Origin: an uncultured Treponema sp.
GTDB taxonomy: Bacteria > Spirochaetota > Spirochaetia > Treponematales > Treponemataceae
Length of the DNA: 34,988 bases
Reading direction: 5' to 3'
Assembly: GCA_946540605.1 (NCBI GenBank)
Contig: CAMNIU010000152.1
Coordinates: forward strand, 1-34,988
Under the pieces are notes generated by a model that was not told the DNA's origin, made no database searches, and worked only from the letters and a program-made list of their open reading frames with translations. Positions 1 to 7,861 of this stretch are shown here, piece after piece. How positions within the stretch are numbered: position 1 is the first letter of the stretch; the number at the start of each line of letters is the position of its first letter. A program made the translations under genes and the position numbers.

Positions 1-1
1 T

Positions 2-1225
2 GTGGACTCGGTGATTGTTGGTCAGTTTGTGGGGGCTGATGCTCTGGCGGCTATTGGTGCGACCGGCTCGATTACCTTTTTCTTTTTTGCGCTTTGTAAC
101 GGAATTGGCGCGGGTGGTGGAATTGTTACTTCTCACTTTTTTGGCGAGGGCAGCACAGACAAGGTAAAAAACTGTATTGCAAACACTGCCTACATCATGC
201 TGGTGATTCCTACTACTATCGGTGCGATTGCATTTTTTACTGCCGGCCCGATTCTGCATCTTCTAAATACTCCGGATTCTATCATGGCTGATTCAAAGGC
301 CTATATGCAGATTATGTGCGTTTGCATGGTGATGATTTCGGTTTACAATTTTGCTTCTTCTATGCTGAGGGCGCTCGGGGACTCTAAAACTCCCCTTTAT
401 TTTTTGATTTTCTCCTGCATTCTCAACGGCGTGCTGGATGTGATTTTTGTTTACAATCTTAAGCTTGGAGTTTGGGGTGCCGGCGTGGCGACTTTGATTT
501 CCAACATGGTCTGCGGTATTCTCTGTCTTGTTTTTGCTTTTAAGACTAATTCATATTTTAAGCTGGCTCGGGCAGACTGGCGGGTGAACCCTGTGATTAT
601 TGGCCGCTGCATAAAACTTGGTGTGCCGCTTTCCCTTCAGTTCTCGCTGATTGCGATTTCCTGCATGGCTTTGCAGCGGGTTGTTAACTCTTTTGGTTCT
701 GTTGCGGTTGCGGCCTTTACTGCGACCAGCCGTGTGGAGCAGCTGATTCATCAGCCTTATGGAACTTTGGGAACGGCTCTTTCAACTTATACCGGTCAGA
801 ACTACGGTGCTAAGAAACACGCCCGCATTATCGAGGGCTACCGCAAGAGTATGATTATGATGGCCATTTTTACCGTGATCATGATTCCGCTGATTCAGAT
901 TTTCGGAAGCCCGATTACCCGTCTTTTTGTAAAGGAGCCTGAGGTAATTGAGATGGGGGCTAAGGCCCTGAGAATTACCAGCTGGTTCTACATCTTCCTT
1001 GGTGTGATTTATGTTGTGCGCGGAGTTCTTAACGGAATCGGCGATGCAACCTTTGCCCTGATTAATGGTGTGACCGAAGTTGTTGGCCGCTTTGTTGTGC
1101 CGGTGATATTAGTCGCAATTCCGCTGATTGGCGTCTGGGGCATCTGGTGGTCGGTTGGAATCGTCTGGTTCCTGAGCGGGCTTACGGCCTGGCTGCGCTA
1201 TCTTTATATGAAGAAAAAGATTTAA
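2..1225 (+). CDS. MATE family multidrug/cation efflux transporter, 5' truncated by window edge
   Basis: This is an inner-membrane MATE (MOP superfamily) antiporter, a family that exports drugs or organic cations in exchange for Na+ or H+. The visible 407 residues are almost all hydrophobic helices. They open with a VDSVIVGQFVGADALAAIGA stretch, which in this family lies shortly after the first transmembrane helix, so about 35-50 N-terminal residues are missing upstream. The GTG at base 2 is therefore an internal valine codon and not the start. A second-half segment around residues 215-265 (LGVPLSLQFS, then FTATSRVEQLI and YTGQNYGAK) matches the internally duplicated MATE layout. The end is normal (YMKKKI, TAA). 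The next gene is 224 bp away behind a repeat cluster, so the two are probably not in one operon. The family call is secure; the substrate cannot be read from sequence. Confidence 0.93.
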   Translation: MDSVIVGQFVGADALAAIGATGSITFFFFALCNGIGAGGGIVTSHFFGEGSTDKVKNCIANTAYIMLVIPTTIGAIAFFTAGPILHLLNTPDSIMADSKAYMQIMCVCMVMISVYNFASSMLRALGDSKTPLYFLIFSCILNGVLDVIFVYNLKLGVWGAGVATLISNMVCGILCLVFAFKTNSYFKLARADWRVNPVIIGRCIKLGVPLSLQFSLIAISCMALQRVVNSFGSVAVAAFTATSRVEQLIHQPYGTLGTALSTYTGQNYGAKKHARIIEGYRKSMIMMAIFTVIMIPLIQIFGSPITRLFVKEPEVIEMGAKALRITSWFYIFLGVIYVVRGVLNGIGDATFALINGVTEVVGRFVVPVILVAIPLIGVWGIWWSVGIVWFLSGLTAWLRYLYMKKKI

Positions 1226-1378
1226 TGGATTGCTTCGCTGCGCTCGCAATGACGTTGGGAGATTGCTTCGCTTTCGGTTCGCAATGACGTTGGTGCGCGG
1301 TTCCTGAACTTGTCGAAGAGCGCAATGACATAAGTGCCGTCATTGCGAGGTGCCCAGAGGGCGACGTGGCAATCCATA
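1226..1378. repeat. Cluster of short dispersed palindromic repeats (GATTGC...GCAATGACG family)
   Basis: Directly after the MATE stop are three forward units, at about 1226-1254, 1260-1290 and 1299-1331, each ending in GCAATGACR. An inverted unit follows at about 1337-1378, starting CGTCATTGCGAGG and ending GGCAATCCAT. The first unit begins TGGATTGC and the last ends GCAATCCA, so the cluster has inverted ends and could fold as a large hairpin. The inverted unit, read on the minus strand, aligns with the copy at 27685-27722 (shared blocks GATTG-CACGTCGCC and GCAATGACG). No coding function is apparent; a short minus-strand reading frame here consists of repeat sequence. Confidence 0.75.
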
Positions 1379-1412
1379 ATGGCAATTCTTTAATGAGTAA
1401 AAAACTTGATGG

Positions 1413-1439
1413 TTGAACTTGCTGTAAGAAAACTATAAT
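1413..1439 (+). promoter_or_regulatory. Putative promoter for the GH127 gene
   Basis: A perfect -10 hexamer TATAAT lies at 1434-1439 with TTGAAC at 1413-1418 as a possible -35, spaced 15 bp (short of the ideal 17). Transcription from it would start around 1445-1447, only a few bases before the ATG at 1450. An mRNA from this promoter would be almost leaderless for that start codon. Confidence 0.45.
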
Positions 1440-1449
1440 CTACTAATAG

Positions 1450-4077
1450 ATGAAATCCCTGAAAATTAAAACTATGATTGTTGCAGCGGGTATAATTGCG
1501 CTGGCAACCGGATGTGTGCGAGGAGAAATACAAATGAGTAAAAATTTTGATTCAGAAGTTAAACGTTTAACTAATATAAAGGCTTTCAGTTTGGCTGATG
1601 TAAAGCTTGAAGATGAATATTTTCTTGATGTAACTCAGAAGGACCTTGATTTTTTGAACACTTTTGATGTTGACCGGCTTTTGTATAATTTCCGGCTCAC
1701 AGCGGGGCTGCCGAACAAAGTCAAAGCTCCGTATAGCGGCTGGGAAAACACACGAATCGGTGGACATACTTTGGGGCACTATCTTGCGGCGGCGGCACAG
1801 GGAATTGCTAGTGGCTATGGTGAATGCAAGGGGCGGGATGGTCTTGCTCTGTGCGAACGTCTTGCTTTGTTGATTAATGGTCTTTCAGAATGTCAGGCAG
1901 CAAGTGGGCGCGACGACCGCTGCAAGCAAGGCTTTATCTTTGGCGCCACAATGGCAGACCCTGCAAAGCCTGAGCTTCAGTTTGATAAGCTTGAGGCGGG
2001 AAATCAGGCGGACACCTGGGTGCCCTGGTACACAATGCATAAACTGATGAACGGTCTTGTGGAGACTGCTAAGCTTGCGGGTGGCCAGACTGCTGAGCGT
2101 GCTCTGGATATTGCAGAAAAACTTGGCGAATGGATGTATGAACGCACTTCCCGCTGGGATGAGGAAACAAGAAAGCGCGTACTGTCTGTTGAATACGGCG
2201 GAATGAACGACTGTCTTTACGAGCTTTATAAATGCGCGAAGGCAGCAGGCTATGCACAGGCAGACCATTTTAAGAAAGTGGCTCACACCTTTGACGAAGA
2301 ATATCTTTTTAAGGAGATTCTGACGGCGCCGGCGGTAAAAGGAAAAGATGCCAACATTTTGAATAATCGCCACGCGAACACAACTATTCCAAAGTTTGTT
2401 GGGGCTGTAAACCGCTGCCTCACTTTGAAAGAAGAAGGCGGCGATCAGGCTGAGCAGAAACGATATCTTGAATACTGCAAGGCTTTCTGGAAGCTTGTAA
2501 CTGAACATCACACCTACATTACCGGTGGCAACAGCGAGTGCGAGCATTTTGGCAAGGATGATATTCTTGATGCCGAGCGCAGTAATACAAACTGCGAGAC
2601 CTGTAACGTTCACAATATGCTTAAACTCACCCGTGCCCTTTTTATGCTGACCGGTGAACGCAAGTACGCAGACTATTATGAAAATACCTTTATCAATTCA
2701 ATTCTGGCTTCTGTAAACCGCGAGACCGGTATGACAACTTACTTTCAGCCTATGGCTACGGGCTGTTTTAAGACCTACTGCAATCCCGATGTAAACAAAA
2801 ACTATTTCTGGTGCTGTACGGGAACCGGCCTTGAAAACTTTACCAAGCTCGGCGACAGTCTTTATTTTTATGATGATGAAAATGCGACTCTGATTGTGAA
2901 CCAGTATTTCAGTTCGACTGTAAACTGGAAGGCTCGCGGAATAAAGCTGAGTCAGAAATCTGATATCCCTATGGGTGAGGCGGTGACTTTTACTTTAGAT
3001 GAAGCCACTTCTGATTTTACTCTGGCCCTGCGTATTCCAGACTGGTGCTGTGGTCAGGCGGCTCTTTTGATAAATGATACAGAGGTTGATAAAAAAGAAT
3101 TCTCTGAACAGGAAGGCTACATGCTCATCTGCAGAAAATGGCAGACCGGCGACACCATTACCCTGACCCTTCCAATGGAAATTAAAGCCTACAACCTGCC
3201 GGATAACGCAAATGCCGCCGCCTTCAAATACGGCCCTGTAGTTCTTGCTGCAGAGCTGGGGCGCGACGACAAAATGAAGCTGCGCCAGGTTGGGGTTCAG
3301 TGCGATGTCTGCGCAAACAAGATTATCCGCGGAATTGAAATCCCACTCAACGGCAACTACGGCGGTACAAATAACCTTAAGCCGCTGGCTCCGGAATACA
3401 TCAAAATCAAAAATGCAGACAGCACAGAAGCCTTCCTTTCTGATATCAACTCTCACTTTGAGCGGGAGCCGGGAAGTCTAAACTTCATTCTTCATGATAT
3501 TGAATGGGGTGAAGACAGTGACCTCAAGTTCTCACCATATTACCTCATCAACAATCAGCGCTATGGTATTTACTGGCTTTACGTTACAGAGCTGCCAAAG
3601 CAGACAGAAGCAGATGATGCAGAAAAAGAACTGGAAAAATATACTTTCATTGAAGGTATTGGCGTAGGCTACGGAGCCCAGACAGAAGGCAACGAAACTA
3701 CAGCCCCATACATGCAGGAAACAGGTACAGGCTCAGTTGGCAATGCAGGCGAGCTTACCCGTTATGCAAAGGATAAGGGCAGCTTCTCTTATGTCTGCAA
3801 GGTTATGCCGGACAAGAAAAACTTCCTTCAGTGTAACTTCCTCCGCGAAGATAACGGTAAGCGGATTATCATAAAGGCAGCCGAAACAGACACCCTTATT
3901 GCAGATTACATTCTTTCCTGCGACGGTTCGGAAGAAAAGTTCTTTAAGATTTTTGAAATCCCTGAAGCTCTTACAAAGGGAAAAGATGATTTGAGAATAG
4001 ATTTTTCTGCCGCAAGATGGTCTGATTCAGCCCGCCTTGCAGCGCCGTTAAACACGCTTTTTCTCAGCAGTAATTAA
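1450..4077 (+). CDS. GH127 beta-L-arabinofuranosidase-like lipoprotein (DUF1680 family)
   Basis: GH127 enzymes release beta-L-arabinofuranose from plant arabinan- or extensin-type glycans, using a zinc-bound cysteine nucleophile. The residues expected from characterised HypBA1 are visible: Glu383 and Cys385 in CETC, and the adjacent pair Cys455-Cys456 in FWCCTG. Cys455 would be the nucleophile. A TGGNSECEHF segment (residues 358-367) probably holds the acid/base glutamate. An (alpha/alpha)6 catalytic part covers about residues 45-520, followed by beta-sandwich regions to residue 875, making this a long-form member. The first 22 residues form a lipoprotein signal (hydrophobic run, then LATGC with Cys22), suggesting an envelope location. 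A second in-frame ATG at 1534 (Met29) has a much better ribosome site (AGGAGA at 1521-1526), so a cytoplasmic form is possible. The 3' end overlaps the convergent downstream gene by 30 bp. Substrate specificity is inferred. Confidence 0.88.
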   Translation: MKSLKIKTMIVAAGIIALATGCVRGEIQMSKNFDSEVKRLTNIKAFSLADVKLEDEYFLDVTQKDLDFLNTFDVDRLLYNFRLTAGLPNKVKAPYSGWENTRIGGHTLGHYLAAAAQGIASGYGECKGRDGLALCERLALLINGLSECQAASGRDDRCKQGFIFGATMADPAKPELQFDKLEAGNQADTWVPWYTMHKLMNGLVETAKLAGGQTAERALDIAEKLGEWMYERTSRWDEETRKRVLSVEYGGMNDCLYELYKCAKAAGYAQADHFKKVAHTFDEEYLFKEILTAPAVKGKDANILNNRHANTTIPKFVGAVNRCLTLKEEGGDQAEQKRYLEYCKAFWKLVTEHHTYITGGNSECEHFGKDDILDAERSNTNCETCNVHNMLKLTRALFMLTGERKYADYYENTFINSILASVNRETGMTTYFQPMATGCFKTYCNPDVNKNYFWCCTGTGLENFTKLGDSLYFYDDENATLIVNQYFSSTVNWKARGIKLSQKSDIPMGEAVTFTLDEATSDFTLALRIPDWCCGQAALLINDTEVDKKEFSEQEGYMLICRKWQTGDTITLTLPMEIKAYNLPDNANAAAFKYGPVVLAAELGRDDKMKLRQVGVQCDVCANKIIRGIEIPLNGNYGGTNNLKPLAPEYIKIKNADSTEAFLSDINSHFEREPGSLNFILHDIEWGEDSDLKFSPYYLINNQRYGIYWLYVTELPKQTEADDAEKELEKYTFIEGIGVGYGAQTEGNETTAPYMQETGTGSVGNAGELTRYAKDKGSFSYVCKVMPDKKNFLQCNFLREDNGKRIIIKAAETDTLIADYILSCDGSEEKFFKIFEIPEALTKGKDDLRIDFSAARWSDSARLAAPLNTLFLSSN
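1521..1536 (+). promoter_or_regulatory. Strong internal ribosome binding site and ATG in the GH127 gene
   Basis: AGGAGA at 1521-1526 sits 7 bases before an in-frame ATG at 1534. The upstream ATG at 1450 has no visible Shine-Dalgarno sequence. Use of 1534 would remove the lipoprotein signal and give a protein beginning MSKNFDSEVK. Confidence 0.55.
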
Positions 4078-4527
4078 AGCTTCAACCTCTTCCTTGTGAA
4101 GAGGTTCGTTTTCAACATAGGCTTTTTTATTGGCTTCAATTTCCTCATAAGGCCAGATTCTGCCCTTGTTCATGCCCGGGCATTCTGCAGCACATTCATC
4201 CCAGGTCTTTTCATCAGCGATCATCCATGACCAGAAAGGATATGTTGAACATTGAATTGGGCGGGCTTCGTAGGCCGAGCAGCCATTTTCCCAGAGAATA
4301 CAGTCGTAGTTCTTTTTTTCCAGCAATGCTAAAACTTTAGTTCCGTAATAATAATCAGCCCAGCGGCAGTATTTTGCAACAAAATCAGCAATACTCAAAT
4401 CAAAGTGCTGGCAGAGAGTCATTAAATCCCGCTTAGAAAGATATACGAATCCGGGAGAGTGACCGCAGCAGTAAGAACATCTTTGACACTCAAAATGAAG
4501 CCCATCTTTATAAAAACATTCAGCCAT
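4048..4527 (-). CDS. YkgJ-family cysteine cluster protein (UPF0153-like)
   Basis: This 159-residue protein carries the CxxCxxCC-type N-terminal cluster (CQRCSYCCG, residues about 14-22). A later C-x6-C followed by RPIQCSTYPFW is the hallmark of YkgJ/UPF0153 proteins, which are thought to bind zinc or an iron-sulfur cluster. A further CAAEC pair lies near residue 115. There is no signal peptide or membrane segment, so it is probably cytoplasmic. The molecular role of the family is not established. Its last 30 bases overlap the 3' end of the convergent GH127 gene. Its start is divergent from the next plus-strand gene, leaving 66 bp for two promoters. No clear ribosome site is visible before the ATG. 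Family assignment is firm, function unknown. Confidence 0.87.
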   Translation of the reverse strand: MAECFYKDGLHFECQRCSYCCGHSPGFVYLSKRDLMTLCQHFDLSIADFVAKYCRWADYYYGTKVLALLEKKNYDCILWENGCSAYEARPIQCSTYPFWSWMIADEKTWDECAAECPGMNKGRIWPYEEIEANKKAYVENEPLHKEEVEALITAEKKRV

Positions 4528-4593
4528 AACGGGCAGTATGATATCATTTTGAAGAAATTTAATAAACAGACTTTTTTGGCCGATAATCTTTAT

Positions 4594-5838
4594 ATGGCAC
4601 AGAAAACTGGAAAAACCAAAAAATCAAAAAAGAATCTTAAACAAAAGAAAGATTTTAAAATCAAAAAATCAACACTTTATACAATCATTGGTGTTGTAGC
4701 AGGAATTGCAATAATTGTCAGTACCGTTTGTATAGTACGTACAATCAAAAAACGTATTGAAGACAGAACTGTTCGCATTGCATTCTACGGCCTTTCTGAA
4801 GATAAATGTGAGCTTTTAAAAAAATATATCCCTCAGGAAGAAAATGTTATTCTGGAATTCGATACTATTTCAGAAGGAAATTTTGACCTTTCTGTTGTAA
4901 AGCAGAAGTACGATATGCTCTTTACCTGGAAAGGTGAGATTACAAGCAGTCTTGCTGATGTTGCAGATGATATTCCTCAAAGAGTTCTTGAAACAATGCC
5001 ACAGTCTCTTAGAGATAAAAAATGTGTTCCAATTTTACTTGATCATTGTGAATTCAGTTATAGACAAGATTTGTTGAAAAAAACTGGATTGGAAAATCCT
5101 CCTTCAAGTTTCAATTCTTTTATGGAATACTTGAATTCAGCAAAAGGAATCGTTTTCAGTCCATTTTTCTGTAATGGTGCAGAAGATAGAATTTTAATAG
5201 ATTTTACCGGCGCTCTGGTGATGGCAAATGGTGGATTAAATGCCTATAACAAACTTACAGAAGAATTGAAAAAAGTATCTGGTCTGGAAGAAATAATCGA
5301 TGTAGATTTAAATGGTCAGGGCTTTACGCTTCGTTCAGCTCTTGATCTTGTAAAAGAATGGCCAAAGCAGGGACTTACACATCCTTCGTGGTTTAATGGT
5401 CGTGGAAATGACCTTTTGTATTTTGCAGAAGATAATCAGCTGGGAGTTTTCTTTACACTTTTAAGTGAGCATAGAAAGATTCCATATAATGTAATTAAGA
5501 ATTATGAAACTTTCTTAGTTCCACCTAACTTTGACGGTTCAAACTATGGACTCATTGCACCAGCAATTTCCTGCATGTTGATTTCTGATAATCAAAACTG
5601 CAAGCGTTATATTGCAAACTTCTTTACAGAAGATGCACAGGCAGAGCTTTCGAATCAAACAAACCTTGGTCCGGTTCACTACAGAGCTCAGGCTTATGAC
5701 CGCCAGGCAGATGACGTTCGCTTCTGGTCTGCATCCTGCAAAGGCGGAGCCGTCCCAGATTTGTATTTTGGCGTTTATCAAAGAAAGCCGGAACTTTTGG
5801 CAAAGATGTGTACGGAAATTAGAAATTACGTACGATAA
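4594..5838 (+). CDS. Membrane-anchored extracellular solute-binding-like protein
   Basis: The ATG at 4594 is chosen because it gives a coherent N-terminus. Earlier in-frame codons back to 4459 run antisense into the neighbouring cysteine-cluster gene and have no such structure. The 414-residue product begins with a very lysine-rich tail (residues 1-27), then one hydrophobic helix (about residues 28-52, STLYTIIGVVAGIAIIV). A soluble region follows that resembles bacterial sugar-type periplasmic binding proteins: RIAFYGLSEDK at the first strand, DMLFTWKG, a PSSFNSFMEYL segment typical of family-1 binding proteins, and NYGLIAPAISCML late. No lipobox or cleavage site is evident, so it is probably anchored by an uncleaved helix facing the periplasm. 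No permease or ATPase gene is adjacent, so it could be a sensor or orphan receptor rather than a transporter part. The binding-protein assignment is moderate. Confidence 0.62.
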   Translation: MAQKTGKTKKSKKNLKQKKDFKIKKSTLYTIIGVVAGIAIIVSTVCIVRTIKKRIEDRTVRIAFYGLSEDKCELLKKYIPQEENVILEFDTISEGNFDLSVVKQKYDMLFTWKGEITSSLADVADDIPQRVLETMPQSLRDKKCVPILLDHCEFSYRQDLLKKTGLENPPSSFNSFMEYLNSAKGIVFSPFFCNGAEDRILIDFTGALVMANGGLNAYNKLTEELKKVSGLEEIIDVDLNGQGFTLRSALDLVKEWPKQGLTHPSWFNGRGNDLLYFAEDNQLGVFFTLLSEHRKIPYNVIKNYETFLVPPNFDGSNYGLIAPAISCMLISDNQNCKRYIANFFTEDAQAELSNQTNLGPVHYRAQAYDRQADDVRFWSASCKGGAVPDLYFGVYQRKPELLAKMCTEIRNYVR

Positions 5839-5910
5839 AAATTTCCGTGTTAAAGCAGTAAAAGCAAAACGAAACTTTAGTACGATGTATAGAATATATT
5901 GTCGATAAGT

Positions 5911-5990
5911 CAAAACTGGCGCAGTCGAAAAAGAGCCCCAAAAACATCATTCCGTTTTTGGGGCTCTTTTATCGACGAAAGCCAGTTTTT
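5911..5990. terminator. Bidirectional terminator with an extended outer stem
   Basis: A core hairpin pairs AAAAGAGCCCCAAAAAC (ending 5945) with GTTTTTGGGGCTCTTTT (5954-5970), with an 8-base loop. A-runs and T-runs on both sides suit termination from either strand. Outside it TCGA pairs with TCGA, and AAAACTGGC (5912-5920) pairs with GCCAGTTTT (5981-5989), extending the inverted repeat to about 80 bp. It lies between the convergent binding-protein-like gene and the acyl-CoA synthetase gene. Confidence 0.9.
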
Positions 5991-6013
5991 AGGTTCTCGT
6001 TAAATTGTATATT

Positions 6014-7786
6014 TTAATACGTCTTTGCCACAAAGTTTCGCTTTACTTTCTGCGAAGTGGTCATTTCCAGCGGTTCCTTAAGCAGCGTAATCTTGGAAAT
6101 CTGTGAATAAGCCTGGAAGCCCTTGTTTACTTTGCTAACGATTTTCTGCACGGCTTCCATTACTTCATCCTGAACAAAATCATTATTGCGTTCAACACCG
6201 AGAGTTTTATAAAGTTCATCACTAGGGTAAATTAAAGCTTCAATTTCTTCAGAAGTTTTTTCTTCATCGGAATAATATCCGCGAACGGTAATCTGTTGAA
6301 TTTCATCATATAGCTGGAATGCATCTTCAATTTCTTCCGGGTATACATTCTTTCCACCGCTGGTAACAATAAGGTTTTTTGCTCTTCCGCAAAGCTTAAT
6401 GTAACCTTCTTTGTCGATGCTTCCAAGGTCGCCTGTTTTTAAGAATCCGTCTTCTGTAAACATGGCCTTAGTTTCTTCCGGCATATTGTAGTAGCCTTGC
6501 ATTACCATTGGCCCTTTTACAGCAATTTCACCAACATCTTCAAAACCTTTCTTTGTAATAACCTTTTCCGGATTCAGAATTTTTACTTCTTCATATGGTG
6601 TAAAGGCACGGCCAACACTTTCAATCTTAAAATGTTCAACCGGATTCAGTGCAATAATTGGAGAAGTTTCTGTAAGTCCATAGCCCTGAATAAAATCAAT
6701 ACCCATAGAATTGTACTGACGGCAAACGCTGGCAGCCAGAGGACCACCACCTGAAATTGCAACGCGAAGAGTATAAATGCTTGCCTGCTCAAGAACCGGC
6801 TTAAACAATCTTTTTCCAGGATTAACATGGAAGACCTTTTTAATTAAGAAAGAAAGCCAGCTTACAAATCCAAGCAGTCCCGCAACTACTGGCCCTTTAG
6901 ATTTTATACCCTTGCGAATTCCAGAAAGCAGTTTATTATACAGCAGCGGAACTCCGAGCATAACAGTAATCTTTCCTTCTTTGAGTTCGCGAAGCAGTTT
7001 TGAAACAGCCATGCTCTTACCAAATACAATGGAAGCTCCAGTCATAAGTGGATTGATGAAGGCTGCCTGCATGGTGTAGGCATGATGAATAGGGAGCAAT
7101 GCGTAAAAAACATCAGTGTTGTAATGATTAAAATGCCGCTGAGCAATAAAGCCATCTGACATCAGGTTTCTATGCGAAAGCATTACACCCTTTGGTTTTC
7201 CTGTTGTACCGGAGGTAAAAAGAATTGCTGCAGTATCATATTCGTTACAAGGTTCATTCTTTTTATCTGCAGGAACTTCGTCTGCTTTTAGATTATAGAT
7301 AAAACGCTCGTTAGCTTCCGGATTTATAGAGTATACTTTGAGCTCTGGAAAATTCTTTGTATAGATTTCGGCTTTATCATCATCGCAGAAAACAAAAACT
7401 GGTTGTGCTGTATTTACGATGTTTACAACTTCGGGCTCGTGCAGTCCGTTATCAACCGGAACAACAATTCCACTTGCATAAAGGGCTGCCAGATATGCAG
7501 TTGCCCATTCTGGAGAGTTCTTTCCCATAACAGCAACGCGGTCACCTTTTTTTAAGCCGTTTGCTGTGAGCCAGTTTGCAAGTACTTCAACATTATGCAA
7601 AACTTCGCTGTAGGTTAGCGACCGTTTGGAGTCACCTGGGCCATCAAACGCCGTGAAGCACGGACGTTCGCCATTTCTCTTAGTCTGAATACGAAGAAGC
7701 TCAGGGAATGTAGGCCATTCACCACTGAACTCTGCACCACGAAAATCATCAAGATACTTCCACGGAATATTGTTAATGTCTGCCAT
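6014..7786 (-). CDS. Long-chain fatty acid--CoA ligase (AMP-dependent synthetase)
   Basis: This ANL-superfamily enzyme activates a fatty acid with ATP to an acyl-adenylate and transfers it to CoA. The motifs in order are a P-loop-like ILFTSGTTGKPKGVMLSHRN, the acyl/adenylate-binding YGLTETSP, the FLKTGDLG motif, a hinge-type VTSGGKNVYPEEIE, and a C-terminal lysine region (TTSQKVKRNF). At about 590 residues it has the usual length of bacterial long-chain synthetases. The start is set at the ATG at 7786 (MADINNIPWK); a longer frame from a TTG at 7822 adds 12 residues and has no better ribosome site. A weak AGGTG lies upstream of the ATG. It is divergent from the NlpC/P60 gene and ends against the shared bidirectional terminator. 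It probably feeds membrane lipid synthesis from exogenous fatty acids, as is usual for treponemes (inference). Confidence 0.9.
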   Translation of the reverse strand: MADINNIPWKYLDDFRGAEFSGEWPTFPELLRIQTKRNGERPCFTAFDGPGDSKRSLTYSEVLHNVEVLANWLTANGLKKGDRVAVMGKNSPEWATAYLAALYASGIVVPVDNGLHEPEVVNIVNTAQPVFVFCDDDKAEIYTKNFPELKVYSINPEANERFIYNLKADEVPADKKNEPCNEYDTAAILFTSGTTGKPKGVMLSHRNLMSDGFIAQRHFNHYNTDVFYALLPIHHAYTMQAAFINPLMTGASIVFGKSMAVSKLLRELKEGKITVMLGVPLLYNKLLSGIRKGIKSKGPVVAGLLGFVSWLSFLIKKVFHVNPGKRLFKPVLEQASIYTLRVAISGGGPLAASVCRQYNSMGIDFIQGYGLTETSPIIALNPVEHFKIESVGRAFTPYEEVKILNPEKVITKKGFEDVGEIAVKGPMVMQGYYNMPEETKAMFTEDGFLKTGDLGSIDKEGYIKLCGRAKNLIVTSGGKNVYPEEIEDAFQLYDEIQQITVRGYYSDEEKTSEEIEALIYPSDELYKTLGVERNNDFVQDEVMEAVQKIVSKVNKGFQAYSQISKITLLKEPLEMTTSQKVKRNFVAKTY

Positions 7787-7861
7787 GAGTATTATTTTAC
7801 ACCTGAATTCTCTGGAACGCAAAAAATAAAGTGTTATGAAAAAAATTACGACAATATAACT

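Noticed and set aside
1226-1378. Possible CRISPR array
   Set aside because: Units are imperfect, unevenly spaced and partly inverted, with no unique spacers of constant length and no cas genes nearby.
1182-1385. 67-residue minus-strand frame after the MATE gene
   Set aside because: It is made almost entirely of the repeat cluster (HCEPKAKQSPNVIASAAKQS-type sequence), a commonly mis-annotated translation of such repeats.
1885-2613. 242-residue open frame on the minus strand
   Set aside because: It lies wholly inside the GH127 gene, whose catalytic motifs are clear on the other strand. Its product is rich in Cys, Phe and Leu with no coherent domain.
4459-4593. Extended N-terminus of the binding-protein-like gene from ATG 4459
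   Set aside because: The first 45 residues run antisense to the 5' end of the cysteine-cluster gene and across its upstream region, and have no structure; the ATG at 4594 gives a sensible basic tail and membrane anchor.
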